DNA of 64,000 nt. Source: Alphaproteobacteria bacterium (lineage in GTDB: Bacteria > Pseudomonadota > Alphaproteobacteria > Bin65). The notes below the pieces were generated by a model. It had not been told where the DNA came from. It searched no databases and worked only from the letters and a program-made list of their open reading frames with translations. This document shows, piece by piece, positions 19,890 to 28,100 of this stretch (position 1 is its first letter; every line of letters begins with the position of its first letter). Where the stretch lies: positions 1 to 64,000 of the forward strand of contig JAJEGH010000005.1 of NCBI GenBank assembly GCA_022819985.1. The letters run 5' to 3'. The translations under genes and the position numbers were made by a program.

Positions 19890-21875
19890 TCAGGCCTCGG
19901 CCGGCCGCGCCTGCACCGGGCGAACCGAGCGGCGGGGCGCACCGACCCGGTGGCGCCGGTCTGTCAACGAGACCATGCCGCCGAGGAACATCAGGACGGC
20001 GCCGATCCAGATCCAGGGCACCAGGGGATTGTGATAGAGCCGCACGGCATGGCCGCCTTCGCCGTGGGGGTCGCCCAGTACAATGTAAAGATCGGAGAAC
20101 CAGGTGGTGCGGATGGCGGCCTCGGTGGTCGGCGTGCGCTGCGGCAGGTAAACCCGCTTCTCCGGCGATAGAGTTGCAAGGGCGACGCCGCTTTCGGACA
20201 CGGTGAAGCGTCCGCGCCGGGCGAGGTAGTTGCCGACCCTCACTTCCTGCACACCGGCAAATGCGACGGTGTAACCGGCGACCTCCGCCCGGTCGCCCGG
20301 CTTCATGACCCGGACGATCTCTGTCTGCCAGACGCTCGATGCCGTGATTCCGGTGACGACCACACCGGCGGCGGCATGGGCGAGCGTCATGCCCCAGGCC
20401 GAGCGCGGCATAGCGGCGGCACGGCGCAGGCTTTCGCCGAACGGCGCGCGGAACAGGCGAACCCGGCCGGCAAGCTCGAGGACGGAGGCGCCGATCGCCC
20501 AGACCGCAAGGCCGATTCCCAGCGCCGCTGCAAAGCTGTGCCGCTCTTCCAGAAAAACAACGATAGCCGCCGCGCCGACCGTGACCGCGACGAGCAGCTT
20601 CAGCCGGTCCAGGGCGCCGGCAAGATCGGCCCGTTTCCAGGGCAGGAACGGCGCGATCCCCATGGCCAGAATCAAAGGCGCCATCAGGGGGACGAAGGTG
20701 GCGTTGAAATAGGGCGGCCCGACGCTGATCTTGCCGAGACCGAGCGCATCGACAATCAGCGGATACAGGGTGCCGAACAGCACGGTCAGCGCCGCCACCG
20801 TCATCAGCAGGTTGTTGACGATCAACGCACCCTCGCGGGAGATCGGCCGGAACAGACCGCCGCCCTTGAGCGCCGGCGCGCGCCAGGCGTAGAGGGCCAG
20901 CGCGCCGCCGATGGTGACGGCCAGGATGGCGAGAATGAACAGGCCGCGCTCGGGATCGGTCGCGAAGGTATGAACCGAGGTCAGCACGCCGGAGCGGACC
21001 AGGAAAGTCCCGAGCAAACTGAGCGAAAATGTGAGGATCGCCAGCAGGATAGACCAGCTTTTTAACGCGTCCCGCTTTTCGGCGACGATGGCGCTGTGCA
21101 GCAGGGCGGTGCCGACCAGCCAGGGCATGAAGGACGCGTTCTCCACAGGGTCCCAGAACCAGAAGCCGCCCCAGCCCAGTTCGTAATAAGCCCACCAGCT
21201 GCCGAGCGCGATCCCGAGGGTGAGGAAGCTCCAGGCGGCCAGCGCCCAAGGCCGGACCCAGCGCCCCCAGGCGGCATCGACCCGGCCTTCCAGCAGCGCC
21301 GCAATGGCGAAGGCGAAGGTGACCGAGAAGCCGACATAGCCGAGGTAGAGAAGCGGCGGATGGAAGGCGAGGCCGGGATCCTGCAGGATCGGATTCAGCC
21401 CCCGCCCGTCCGCCGGCATCGGATTGACCCGGTCGAACGGGTTGGACGTCAGCAGGATGAAGGCGAGGAACGCGAGGCCGATCATGCCCTGGACGGCGAT
21501 GACCCGGGCGCGCAGGCCGGGCGCGACATTGTCGCCGAACCAGGCGACGCAGGCGCCGAACAGGGCGAGGATCAGGCACCAGAGCACCATCGACCCCTCG
21601 TGGTTGCCCCAGACTCCGGTGATCCTGTAGAGCAGCGGCTTGGCGCTGTGCGAGTTCTGCACCACGTTCGCGACCGAGAAATCGGACGTCACGAAAGCCC
21701 AGGTCAGTGCCCCGAACGCGATCGACACGAAGACGAACTGGCCGGTCGCCAGCGTGCCGCCGAGGGACATCAGCGCGCCATGGCGCCGGGCAGCGCCGGC
21801 CATCGGGAAAACGCTCTGGCCAAGCGCCAGAACGGCGGCAACGATCAGGGCGAAATGGCCGATCTCCGCGCTCAC
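19890..21875 (-). CDS. ccmF: Heme lyase subunit CcmF
   Basis: This polytopic inner-membrane protein of 661 residues has the WWD-type motif WGGFWFWDPVEN and many hydrophobic helices. CcmF ligates heme from CcmE to apocytochrome c together with CcmH and CcmI. I chose the GTG at 21875 because GGAGG precedes it at about 8 bases and SAEIGHFALIVA is the normal N-terminus. An ATG at 21926 would run back over the ccmE stop and adds a proline-rich stretch foreign to the family. Confidence 0.93.
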   Translation of the reverse strand: MSAEIGHFALIVAAVLALGQSVFPMAGAARRHGALMSLGGTLATGQFVFVSIAFGALTWAFVTSDFSVANVVQNSHSAKPLLYRITGVWGNHEGSMVLWCLILALFGACVAWFGDNVAPGLRARVIAVQGMIGLAFLAFILLTSNPFDRVNPMPADGRGLNPILQDPGLAFHPPLLYLGYVGFSVTFAFAIAALLEGRVDAAWGRWVRPWALAAWSFLTLGIALGSWWAYYELGWGGFWFWDPVENASFMPWLVGTALLHSAIVAEKRDALKSWSILLAILTFSLSLLGTFLVRSGVLTSVHTFATDPERGLFILAILAVTIGGALALYAWRAPALKGGGLFRPISREGALIVNNLLMTVAALTVLFGTLYPLIVDALGLGKISVGPPYFNATFVPLMAPLILAMGIAPFLPWKRADLAGALDRLKLLVAVTVGAAAIVVFLEERHSFAAALGIGLAVWAIGASVLELAGRVRLFRAPFGESLRRAAAMPRSAWGMTLAHAAAGVVVTGITASSVWQTEIVRVMKPGDRAEVAGYTVAFAGVQEVRVGNYLARRGRFTVSESGVALATLSPEKRVYLPQRTPTTEAAIRTTWFSDLYIVLGDPHGEGGHAVRLYHNPLVPWIWIGAVLMFLGGMVSLTDRRHRVGAPRRSVRPVQARPAEA

Positions 21876-21891
21876 GCCGCCGGCCTCCGGG

Positions 21892-22383
21892 TCAGGATTT
21901 GGCTTCGGCGCACGGTTTTCCGCCACCGTCGGCGTGCCATTGCCCCTGTTCCTTCAGCTGATCGGCAAGGTCTTTCGGCATGTAGTTTTCGTCGTGCTTG
22001 GCAAGGATTGTGTCGGCCCGGAAGACGCCGGAGGCCTCCAGCCGTCCGATCGCCACGACGCCCTGCCCTTCCCGGAACAGGTCCGGCAGCACGCCCCTGT
22101 AGACGACCGGCAGGCTGCGGACACAGTCGGTCACGCGGAAAGCCACGCTCACCCCGTCCTCCAGGGTTTTCCGGCTGCCGGTTTCGACCAGCCCGCCCAG
22201 GCGGAACTGCTGCCCGGCCGGGACTTCGTTCGCCGCGACCTTTGAGGGCGTATAGAAAAAGGTGACGCCGTCCTCCAGCGCCGTCAGCACCAGCGCGACC
22301 GCCACGCCGAGCAGAACGAGGCCGACCGACAGGAACGCCAGGCGCCGCCGTTTAGGCCGCAATCTCCGCCTCCCCGTCCGCAT
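21892..22383 (-). CDS. ccmE: Periplasmic heme chaperone CcmE
   Basis: The 163-residue protein has a basic N-terminus, one membrane anchor (about 15-35) and an OB-fold with the heme-binding motif AKHDENYMP: His130 binds heme covalently and Tyr134 follows. It takes heme from the CcmABCD release complex and passes it to CcmF. A TTG at 22362 with GGGGAGG before it gives a shorter N-terminus (RPKRRRLAF) closer to family norms and may be the true start. The longer form overlaps ccmD by 32 bp. Confidence 0.92.
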   Translation of the reverse strand: MRTGRRRLRPKRRRLAFLSVGLVLLGVAVALVLTALEDGVTFFYTPSKVAANEVPAGQQFRLGGLVETGSRKTLEDGVSVAFRVTDCVRSLPVVYRGVLPDLFREGQGVVAIGRLEASGVFRADTILAKHDENYMPKDLADQLKEQGQWHADGGGKPCAEAKS

Positions 22384-22567
22384 CTCCCGCCGCGTCCGAT
22401 CCGGCGTTCCGCGACCGTTCGAGTTCGGCCGCGGCCCTTTCCTCCTGCCGCAGGCGGCGCCAGGATTGCCAGGCCAGCCCGATCATGACCGCGGCGGTCA
22501 GGCCGAGCGCCGGCCAGACATAGGCCGCATAGCCGCCCATCGCGAGAAATTCGGCGATTCCGTCCAC
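22352..22567 (-). CDS. ccmD: Heme exporter subunit CcmD
   Basis: This 71-residue protein starts at GTG 22567, preceded by GGAGG at 7 bases. It has one membrane helix (about 12-32) with the family signature [11 protein letters not shown] and a charged, Glu/Arg-rich tail. CcmD stabilises the CcmABC-CcmE heme release complex. Its usual upstream neighbours ccmA, ccmB and ccmC are not here; the next gene upstream is an unrelated dehydrogenase. Confidence 0.88.
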   Translation of the reverse strand: MDGIAEFLAMGGYAAYVWPALGLTAAVMIGLAWQSWRRLRQEERAAAELERSRNAGSDAAGDADGEAEIAA

Positions 22568-22694
22568 CCGGTGGCCTCCGGCGCTCCTACCTGACTCGGC
22601 GGCGGCCCATCGCCGACACCTGCCGCGTGACGGAGATAATAGCAGGTCGCGCGGGCGCCAGCGCGCCAATCACCGCATAACGGACGCAAAACCG

Positions 22695-25124
22695 CTATCC
22701 GCGCATGCGCGCGCCGGCCGGATCGAACAGGGGCTGCTCCAGAATGCGCGCCGAACGGCGTTCGCCGAGGATTTCGACTTCCAGACGGTTCGGCGTTTCC
22801 GCGACATCGCGCGGCACATAGCCCAGCGCCACCGACCGTTGCGCCACATGGGCATAGCCGCCGGACGTCACCCGGCCGACGACGGCGCCGTCGTGCCAGA
22901 TCGGTTCGTCGCGGAACGAATCGGCATCCGAAACGTCCAGCGACATGGCGACCAGCCGCAATGCGCCGCCCTCGTCCTTTTCCTTCAGCGCCGCGTCGCG
23001 GCCGATGAAATCGTTCTTCGCGAGATCGACGAAGCGGTCGAGGCCCGCTTCGTAGGGGCCGTAGATCGGCCGGTATTCGAACGCCCAGGCGCCGAAACTC
23101 TTTTCCAGCCGCAGGCTGTCCAGCGCCCGCAGGCCGAAGGGCTTGAGGCCGAGCGGCGCGCCCGCCTCCATCAGTCGGTTGTACACCGCGACCTGGTATT
23201 CCGGCGCCATCCAGATTTCGTAGCCCAAGTCGCCGGTATAGGAGATCCGGCCGACCAGCGCGGGCGCCGGGCCGATATCCATGGCGCGGATATCGAGAAA
23301 GCGGAAGGCTTCGGCCGAAACGTCCGCATCCGTCACGGCCTGCAGCAGATCGCGTGAGGCTGGTCCGGCAATCATAAGGCCGACTCGGTCGAGGCCGAGC
23401 GCGCGCACCGCGACCGAGCCGTCGTCCGGCAGATGCGCTTCGAACCAGCGCATATGATACTTTTCCGCCGGGCCGGAGCCGACCATGTAGAAAGTCTCGG
23501 CGCCCGTCTTGGCCAGGGTAAAATCGCCGATCAGTTTTCCCTTGGGGTTCAGCATCGGGCTCAGGATCAGCCGCCCTTCCCGCGGCATCCGGTTGGCCAG
23601 AATTCGCGACAGCCAGATTTCCGCTCCCGGGCCGGTCACCGAATATTTTGCGAAGCCGGAGGTTTCGTAGAGGCCGACGCCGTTGCGCACGGCCGCGGCC
23701 TCGCGCCCGACATTGGCGAAATCGTTGGAACGCCGGAAGCTGACGATGTCTTCCGCCAGTTCGCCTTCGTCAGCGAACCACAGCGGGTATTCCAGTCCGT
23801 AGGCCGCGCCGAACACGGCGCCGCGCGCCTTGAAGCGGTCGTAGAGCGGCGTGGTGCGCAGGGGCCGGCCGGCCGGCAGTTCCTCGTTCGGGAAAGGAAC
23901 GTTGAAGCGCCGGCTGTAATTCTCCCGCACCTTGGCGTTGGTATAGGCGAGCGTCGCCCAGTCGCCGAAGCGCGCAACGTCCATGCCGAACACGTCGAAG
24001 CCGGGATCGCCCTCCGTCATCCAGTTGGCGAGCGCCAGCCCGACGCCGCCGCCCTGGCTGAAGCCGGCCATCACGGCGCAGGCGCACCAGTAATTCTTCA
24101 GGCCGCGAACCGGCCCGACCAGCGGGTTGCCGTCCGGCGCAAAGGTGAACGGCCCGTTGACGATCTGCCTGATGCCCGCACGGCCATAAGGCGGAAAATG
24201 CCTGAAGCCGATTTCCAGAGACGGCGTGATTCTGTCGAGGTCGGGCTGCAGCAGTTCGTGGCCGAAGTCCCACGGCGTCGTTTTCGGCGACCAGGGCTTG
24301 CCGGCGCGCTCATAGGTGCCGATCAGCATGCCCCGCCCCTCCTGGCGGGTGTAGATCTCGCCGCCGAAATCGAGGGCGTGCATCATCTGCCGGCCGGTCG
24401 ATTCATTGAAAGCGGTGACTTCGGGAATTTCGTCGGTCAGCAGATACATGTGCTCCATGGCAAGCACCGGAAGCTCGACGCCGACCATGCGGCCGACCTC
24501 GCGCGCCCACAGGCCGCCGGCATTGACGACGTGTTCGGCGTGGACCGTGCCTTTTTCGGTCACAATATCCCAGCCACCATCGGATCTTGACTGTAATTCC
24601 TCGACCTTGGTCTGAAGGTAAATCTCGGCCCCGCCGATCCGTGCGGACTTGGCATAGGCCTGAGTCACGCCCGACGGATCGACATGGCCTTCCACGGGGT
24701 CGTACAGGCCGCCGACAAAGCAGGCGGGGTCGATCAGCGGAAACAGCTCATGGGCTTCCTGCGGCGTCACCAGTTCGGTATCGAGTTTCATGTGGCGGCC
24801 GATCGCGCGGGCGGTTTTCAGCCAGTCCATGCGCTCCGGCGTGTCGGCCAGTATGACGCCGCCGGTCAGGTGGACGCCGCAGGACTGGCCGGAAATTTCC
24901 TCGATCTCCTTGTACAGTTCGATCGTGTAGCGCTGGAGCGCGGAAACGTCCGGATCGCCGTTCAGCGTGTGCATGCCGCCGGCGGCGTGCCAGGTCGAGC
25001 CGCTGGTCAGTTCGGAGCGTTCGAACAGGACGACGTCTTTCCAGCCCGCCCTGGTCAGATGGTAAAGCACGCTGGCGCCGACCACGCCGCCGCCGATCAC
25101 TGCCGCCTGCACATGCGATTTCAT
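22695..25124 (-). CDS. FAD-dependent dimethylglycine/sarcosine dehydrogenase-like protein with GcvT domain
   Basis: The 809-residue protein has an N-terminal FAD domain with the dinucleotide motif VIGGGVVGASV at 9-19. His46 in STWHAAGG is the residue that carries covalent FAD in the dimethylglycine/sarcosine dehydrogenase family. A central FAO_M region lies about 375-435 and a C-terminal tetrahydrofolate-binding GcvT region about 435-805. It would demethylate a methylated glycine and pass the one-carbon unit to tetrahydrofolate. It lies 47 bp downstream of the MttB-family gene on the same strand, which supports a methylated-amine pathway. The exact substrate is not fixed by sequence. Confidence 0.88.
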   Translation of the reverse strand: MKSHVQAAVIGGGVVGASVLYHLTRAGWKDVVLFERSELTSGSTWHAAGGMHTLNGDPDVSALQRYTIELYKEIEEISGQSCGVHLTGGVILADTPERMDWLKTARAIGRHMKLDTELVTPQEAHELFPLIDPACFVGGLYDPVEGHVDPSGVTQAYAKSARIGGAEIYLQTKVEELQSRSDGGWDIVTEKGTVHAEHVVNAGGLWAREVGRMVGVELPVLAMEHMYLLTDEIPEVTAFNESTGRQMMHALDFGGEIYTRQEGRGMLIGTYERAGKPWSPKTTPWDFGHELLQPDLDRITPSLEIGFRHFPPYGRAGIRQIVNGPFTFAPDGNPLVGPVRGLKNYWCACAVMAGFSQGGGVGLALANWMTEGDPGFDVFGMDVARFGDWATLAYTNAKVRENYSRRFNVPFPNEELPAGRPLRTTPLYDRFKARGAVFGAAYGLEYPLWFADEGELAEDIVSFRRSNDFANVGREAAAVRNGVGLYETSGFAKYSVTGPGAEIWLSRILANRMPREGRLILSPMLNPKGKLIGDFTLAKTGAETFYMVGSGPAEKYHMRWFEAHLPDDGSVAVRALGLDRVGLMIAGPASRDLLQAVTDADVSAEAFRFLDIRAMDIGPAPALVGRISYTGDLGYEIWMAPEYQVAVYNRLMEAGAPLGLKPFGLRALDSLRLEKSFGAWAFEYRPIYGPYEAGLDRFVDLAKNDFIGRDAALKEKDEGGALRLVAMSLDVSDADSFRDEPIWHDGAVVGRVTSGGYAHVAQRSVALGYVPRDVAETPNRLEVEILGERRSARILEQPLFDPAGARMRG

Positions 25125-25171
25125 CCGTTCGCTCCGGTTTGCCGCCGGCGCGGGCCGGACGGCGGTTTCAG

Positions 25172-26722
25172 CTAATAGTCGGTCGGCACGCCGCCTTCTT
25201 CCTTGCGCCGGGCGACGAAGGCGTCGAGTTCCTCGCGCACCGCGGGATCCATCGGCGGCGCTTCGTATAACGCCAGCTTTTCCTTGTAGAGCCGGTGCAG
25301 ATGGTCCCCCGCGGTCGGCGAGCCGGCGGCGGACCAGGCCTCGTAGTTGCGCCAGTCAGACACCATCGGGGCGAAAAACGCCGTCTTGTAGCGCGACTGG
25401 GTGTGTTCGGCGCCGAAATAGTGGCCGCCGGGCCCGACCTCCCGCATGGCGTCGAGCGCCAGTTCGGCCTCGTCGACCCGGAACGGCTCGAGGAAAGACG
25501 CAACCATGTCCAGCAGGTCGGCATCCAGCACCATCTTCTCGAACGAGGCCTGGAGCCCGCCCTCCATCCAGCCGGCGGCGTGCTTGAACAGATGGGCGCC
25601 GCCCATCACCGCGCCCCAGAGCGAGAACACGCTCTCATAGGCCGCCTGGGCGTCGACCGCGTTGGCCGCGTTGACGTTGGACGAGCGGTACGGCACCCGG
25701 TAGCGCCGGGCGAACTGGCCGCCGACCAGCGCGGATTTCATGTATTCCGGCGTGCCGAAGGCGGGCGCGCCGCTGCGCATGTCGACGTTCGAGGTAAAGC
25801 CGCCATAGACGAAGGGCGCGCCGGGGCTGTTCAGCTGGTGGATCGTCAGGCCGGCGAGGAATTCGGCATTCTGCTGGGCCACGGCGCCGGCCAGCGTCAC
25901 CGGCGCCATCGCGCCGGCCAGGGTGAAGGGCGTCATCACGACCGGCTGGCCGCGGTCGCCCATGCGCAGGATGCCTTCAACCATGTGCAGGTCCAGGCGC
26001 AGGGGCGAGCTCGAATTGATCACCGTGATGACCGAGGGTTCGCGCTCCAGCGTCTCATGGTCGACACCGCGCGCGATGCGGGACAGTTCGATGCCGTCCA
26101 GCACGCGCTCCCGGCCCAGGCTGTAGGCGTGGATCGGCTTGTCGGTCATGGTCAGTGCGGCGTGCAGGGCATCGAGATGGCGCACGCCGGGATGGATGTC
26201 CGTCGGCTCGACCGGATAGCCGCCCCACATATGGATGGCCGGCAGCACCTGCCCGAGGCGGAGGAACTGCTTGTAGTCCTCGAAATTGCCGACCCGGCGC
26301 CCGCCTTCGAAATCGGCGGCGTTGGGCGTGCTGCTCACCGCGCCGAAGACCAGGCGGTCGCCACCGAAGACGAGCGTGCGCGCCGGGTTGCGGCAATAGA
26401 ATTCGAAGGTATCCGGCGGTTTGCCGATCTGCGCCTCGACGAGATCGGCGGGAAAGCGGACCCTGTTTCCGTCCGGCGCCACGTCAGCGCCCGCTTCCTT
26501 CAGCAGCGCCTTCCCTTCGTCGTGCAGGAGATCGATGCCGATCTCCTGAAGCACGGTGAGCGCCGTCCGGTGGATGGCTTCAAGCTCGTCTTCGGAGACC
26601 GCGGGCACGGGATCGAACAGCCGGCGCGGTTGCGGCCGGATCGGAGCTTCCGAACTTCGCGCGGCGGCGTCGGTTTCGGCGCGGCGGCGTCGACCGCCGC
26701 GGCCGCGTCTCTCGGGGGGCAT
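25172..26722 (-). CDS. Trimethylamine/quaternary-amine methyltransferase family protein (MttB superfamily, non-pyrrolysine)
   Basis: This 516-residue protein has a basic N-terminal extension (about 1-35) and then the TIM-barrel MttB fold, recognisable from AVSSTPNAADFE, VINSSSPLRLD, PFTLAGAMAPVTLAGA and FKHAAGWMEGGL. Archaeal MttB needs pyrrolysine at an in-frame UAG; no such codon occurs here, so it belongs with MtgB-like homologs acting on glycine betaine or other quaternary amines. GAAAGGAAA precedes the ATG. No corrinoid protein gene lies nearby. It probably works with the downstream FAD/GcvT dehydrogenase. Confidence 0.85.
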   Translation of the reverse strand: MPPERRGRGGRRRRAETDAAARSSEAPIRPQPRRLFDPVPAVSEDELEAIHRTALTVLQEIGIDLLHDEGKALLKEAGADVAPDGNRVRFPADLVEAQIGKPPDTFEFYCRNPARTLVFGGDRLVFGAVSSTPNAADFEGGRRVGNFEDYKQFLRLGQVLPAIHMWGGYPVEPTDIHPGVRHLDALHAALTMTDKPIHAYSLGRERVLDGIELSRIARGVDHETLEREPSVITVINSSSPLRLDLHMVEGILRMGDRGQPVVMTPFTLAGAMAPVTLAGAVAQQNAEFLAGLTIHQLNSPGAPFVYGGFTSNVDMRSGAPAFGTPEYMKSALVGGQFARRYRVPYRSSNVNAANAVDAQAAYESVFSLWGAVMGGAHLFKHAAGWMEGGLQASFEKMVLDADLLDMVASFLEPFRVDEAELALDAMREVGPGGHYFGAEHTQSRYKTAFFAPMVSDWRNYEAWSAAGSPTAGDHLHRLYKEKLALYEAPPMDPAVREELDAFVARRKEEGGVPTDY

Positions 26723-26912
26723 CGGTTTCCTTTCGTTTCCCGCCGCCCGGTCGGCCGAACCACGGGTGGGGCGCCGGATTAGACCAAAAAGCCGCTCCGG
26801 TCATGCCGAAAGTGCAGGTCGCCGCCCGGAATGCCCTGCGGCTTGCCGCTTGCCGGCGCATCGGAGGCCCGCTACCTTGCCGGCCACCTCGCCAATACAA
26901 GGAGGGCCACCG

Positions 26913-28043
26913 ATGAGCAGCCTGAATTTCGAAGCTGCGCCTCTGCCCGTCCGGGACGACATTGCGGAAGCCCTGCCGCAGGTCTGGGCCCGGATCGGCC
27001 AGCCGGGAACCTGGCTGACCGCGCGGGAGCGGGTCGCGGTCGCTGCTGAAAGCCGGAATGCGCGGTATTGCCTTCTGTGCGCCGAGCGCAAGGAGGCGCT
27101 GTCGCCCTACGCCGTGCAGGGCGAACACGATTCCCTCGGCGAACTGCCGGACGACAAGGTGGAACTCATCCACCGGATGATGACCGATCCCGGCCGCATC
27201 GCCGGACACTGGTATGCAGCTCTGACCGGCAGTGGCCTGCCGGAAACCGAATATGTCGAGATCGTCGGGCTTGTCGCCTGCACGGTCGGCGTCGACACCT
27301 TCTGCCGCGGTATCGGCATGGCGCCGCCGGACCTGCCGGAACCCCAGGATGGCGCGCCGTCGCGCGAGGCGGTCGGCGAAGCGAACCTGAACCGCGACCT
27401 GGCCTTTGCGCCGACGCTCGATCCGTTCGTCGACGGCCCGTTACAGAAGGAATTCTTCCCCGGCGGACCGCCAAGCGCGGCGCATATCCGCCGCGCGCTG
27501 TCCTCGGTGCCGGACAGCCAGCGCCAGTTCTGGCAGATGGCCACCGTGCTCTACATGAACGGCATGCAGATGCGCGACTTCTCGACCGAGTACCGCGCCA
27601 TCACCCACGCCCAGATCGAGCTGGTTGCCGGCCGGGTTTCGGCCATCAACCAGTGCGTCTACTGAACCACCAGCCATGTGGCCCTGCTCCGTGCGAGCGG
27701 CGAATATACTGGCGACGACTACGATCTGAGCGCGGTTCTGGGCGATTCGGGCGAAGATAGCGGCATTCCGCACGCCGACGTCCTGATCCGTCTGGCCGAA
27801 ACGGCGATCGCCTACGACGATGCGGCGACCGGTGCGGCCCGCGAGGCCGTCATCGAACGGATGGGCGAGGCCGCCCTGGTCGATGCCGCCGCCATCGCGG
27901 CCAACTTCAATGCCATCGACCGGGTCGCCGACGCCATCGGCATTCCGCTCGAAGAAGAGAAGGCAGCAATTTCGGCCGACTTCCGCGAGGAACTCGGCAT
28001 CGACGACTTCGGCAGGGCCAGCCTGCCGGCCGCTGCCGAATAG
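26913..28043 (+). CDS. Two-domain AhpD-like selenoprotein with CxxU active site (in-frame UGA at codon 251)
   Basis: I read 26913-28043 as one 376-residue selenoprotein. GGAGGG at 26901-26906 precedes the ATG. The first domain (about 35-150) is AhpD/carboxymuconolactone decarboxylase-like, with Cys53 and Cys56 in RYCLLC but no following His. The second (about 225-350) has Cys248, then the TGA at 27663-27665 as residue 251, then Thr-Thr-Ser-His255. AhpD proteins have CxxCxxxH here, so Sec replaces the second Cys. After the TGA the same frame continues for 125 codons with a normal family C-terminus (ALVDAAAIAANFNAIDRVAD, then GIPL). A hairpin fitting the bacterial SECIS rules follows the TGA, and selA, selB, selC and selD lie next door. 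The likely role is thiol-dependent peroxide or disulfide chemistry. The alternative is a stop codon with a separate GTG-started 121-residue gene at 27678, which has no ribosome-binding site. Confidence 0.88.
27663..27700 (+). promoter_or_regulatory. UGA Sec codon and putative bacterial SECIS hairpin
   Basis: The TGA is at 27663-27665. Downstream CTGCTC (27684-27689) pairs with GAGCGG (27695-27700), giving six base pairs with one U-G, around the five-base loop CGUGC (27690-27694). There are 24 nt between the UGA and the loop, and the second loop base is G. Bacterial SECIS elements read by SelB are described as a short stem 16-37 nt after the UGA with a conserved G in the first two loop positions, and this hairpin satisfies that rule. 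Confidence 0.72.
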
Positions 28044-28064
28044 GCCGGTCCCGGTTTTCTGAGT

Positions 28065-28100
28065 CCGGGTCGAAGCGCCGCTTCGGCCCGGGCGATTTTA
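28065..28100. terminator. Bidirectional hairpin between the selenoprotein gene and selD
   Basis: CCGGGTCGAAGC (28065-28076) pairs with GCTTCGGCCCGG (28080-28091), a 12-bp stem with one G-T pair and a three-base loop. On the plus strand it is followed by GCGATTTTA. It fills the 54-bp gap between two converging genes, so it can end the selenoprotein transcript and perhaps also the sel operon. Confidence 0.65.

Noticed and set aside
18847..21579. A 910-codon frame extending ccmH upstream
   Set aside because: Only the last 161 codons are CcmH. The rest overlaps ccmG and ccmF in another frame and is low-complexity.
25172..26722. MttB-family gene as a pyrrolysine-containing trimethylamine methyltransferase
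   Set aside because: The frame has no internal TAG, so it is a non-pyrrolysine homolog.
27678..28043. A separate 121-residue gene starting at GTG
   Set aside because: It has no ribosome-binding site, begins 13 bases after an in-frame TGA, and its sequence is the C-terminal part of the AhpD-like domain that starts before the TGA. One selenoprotein explains it better.
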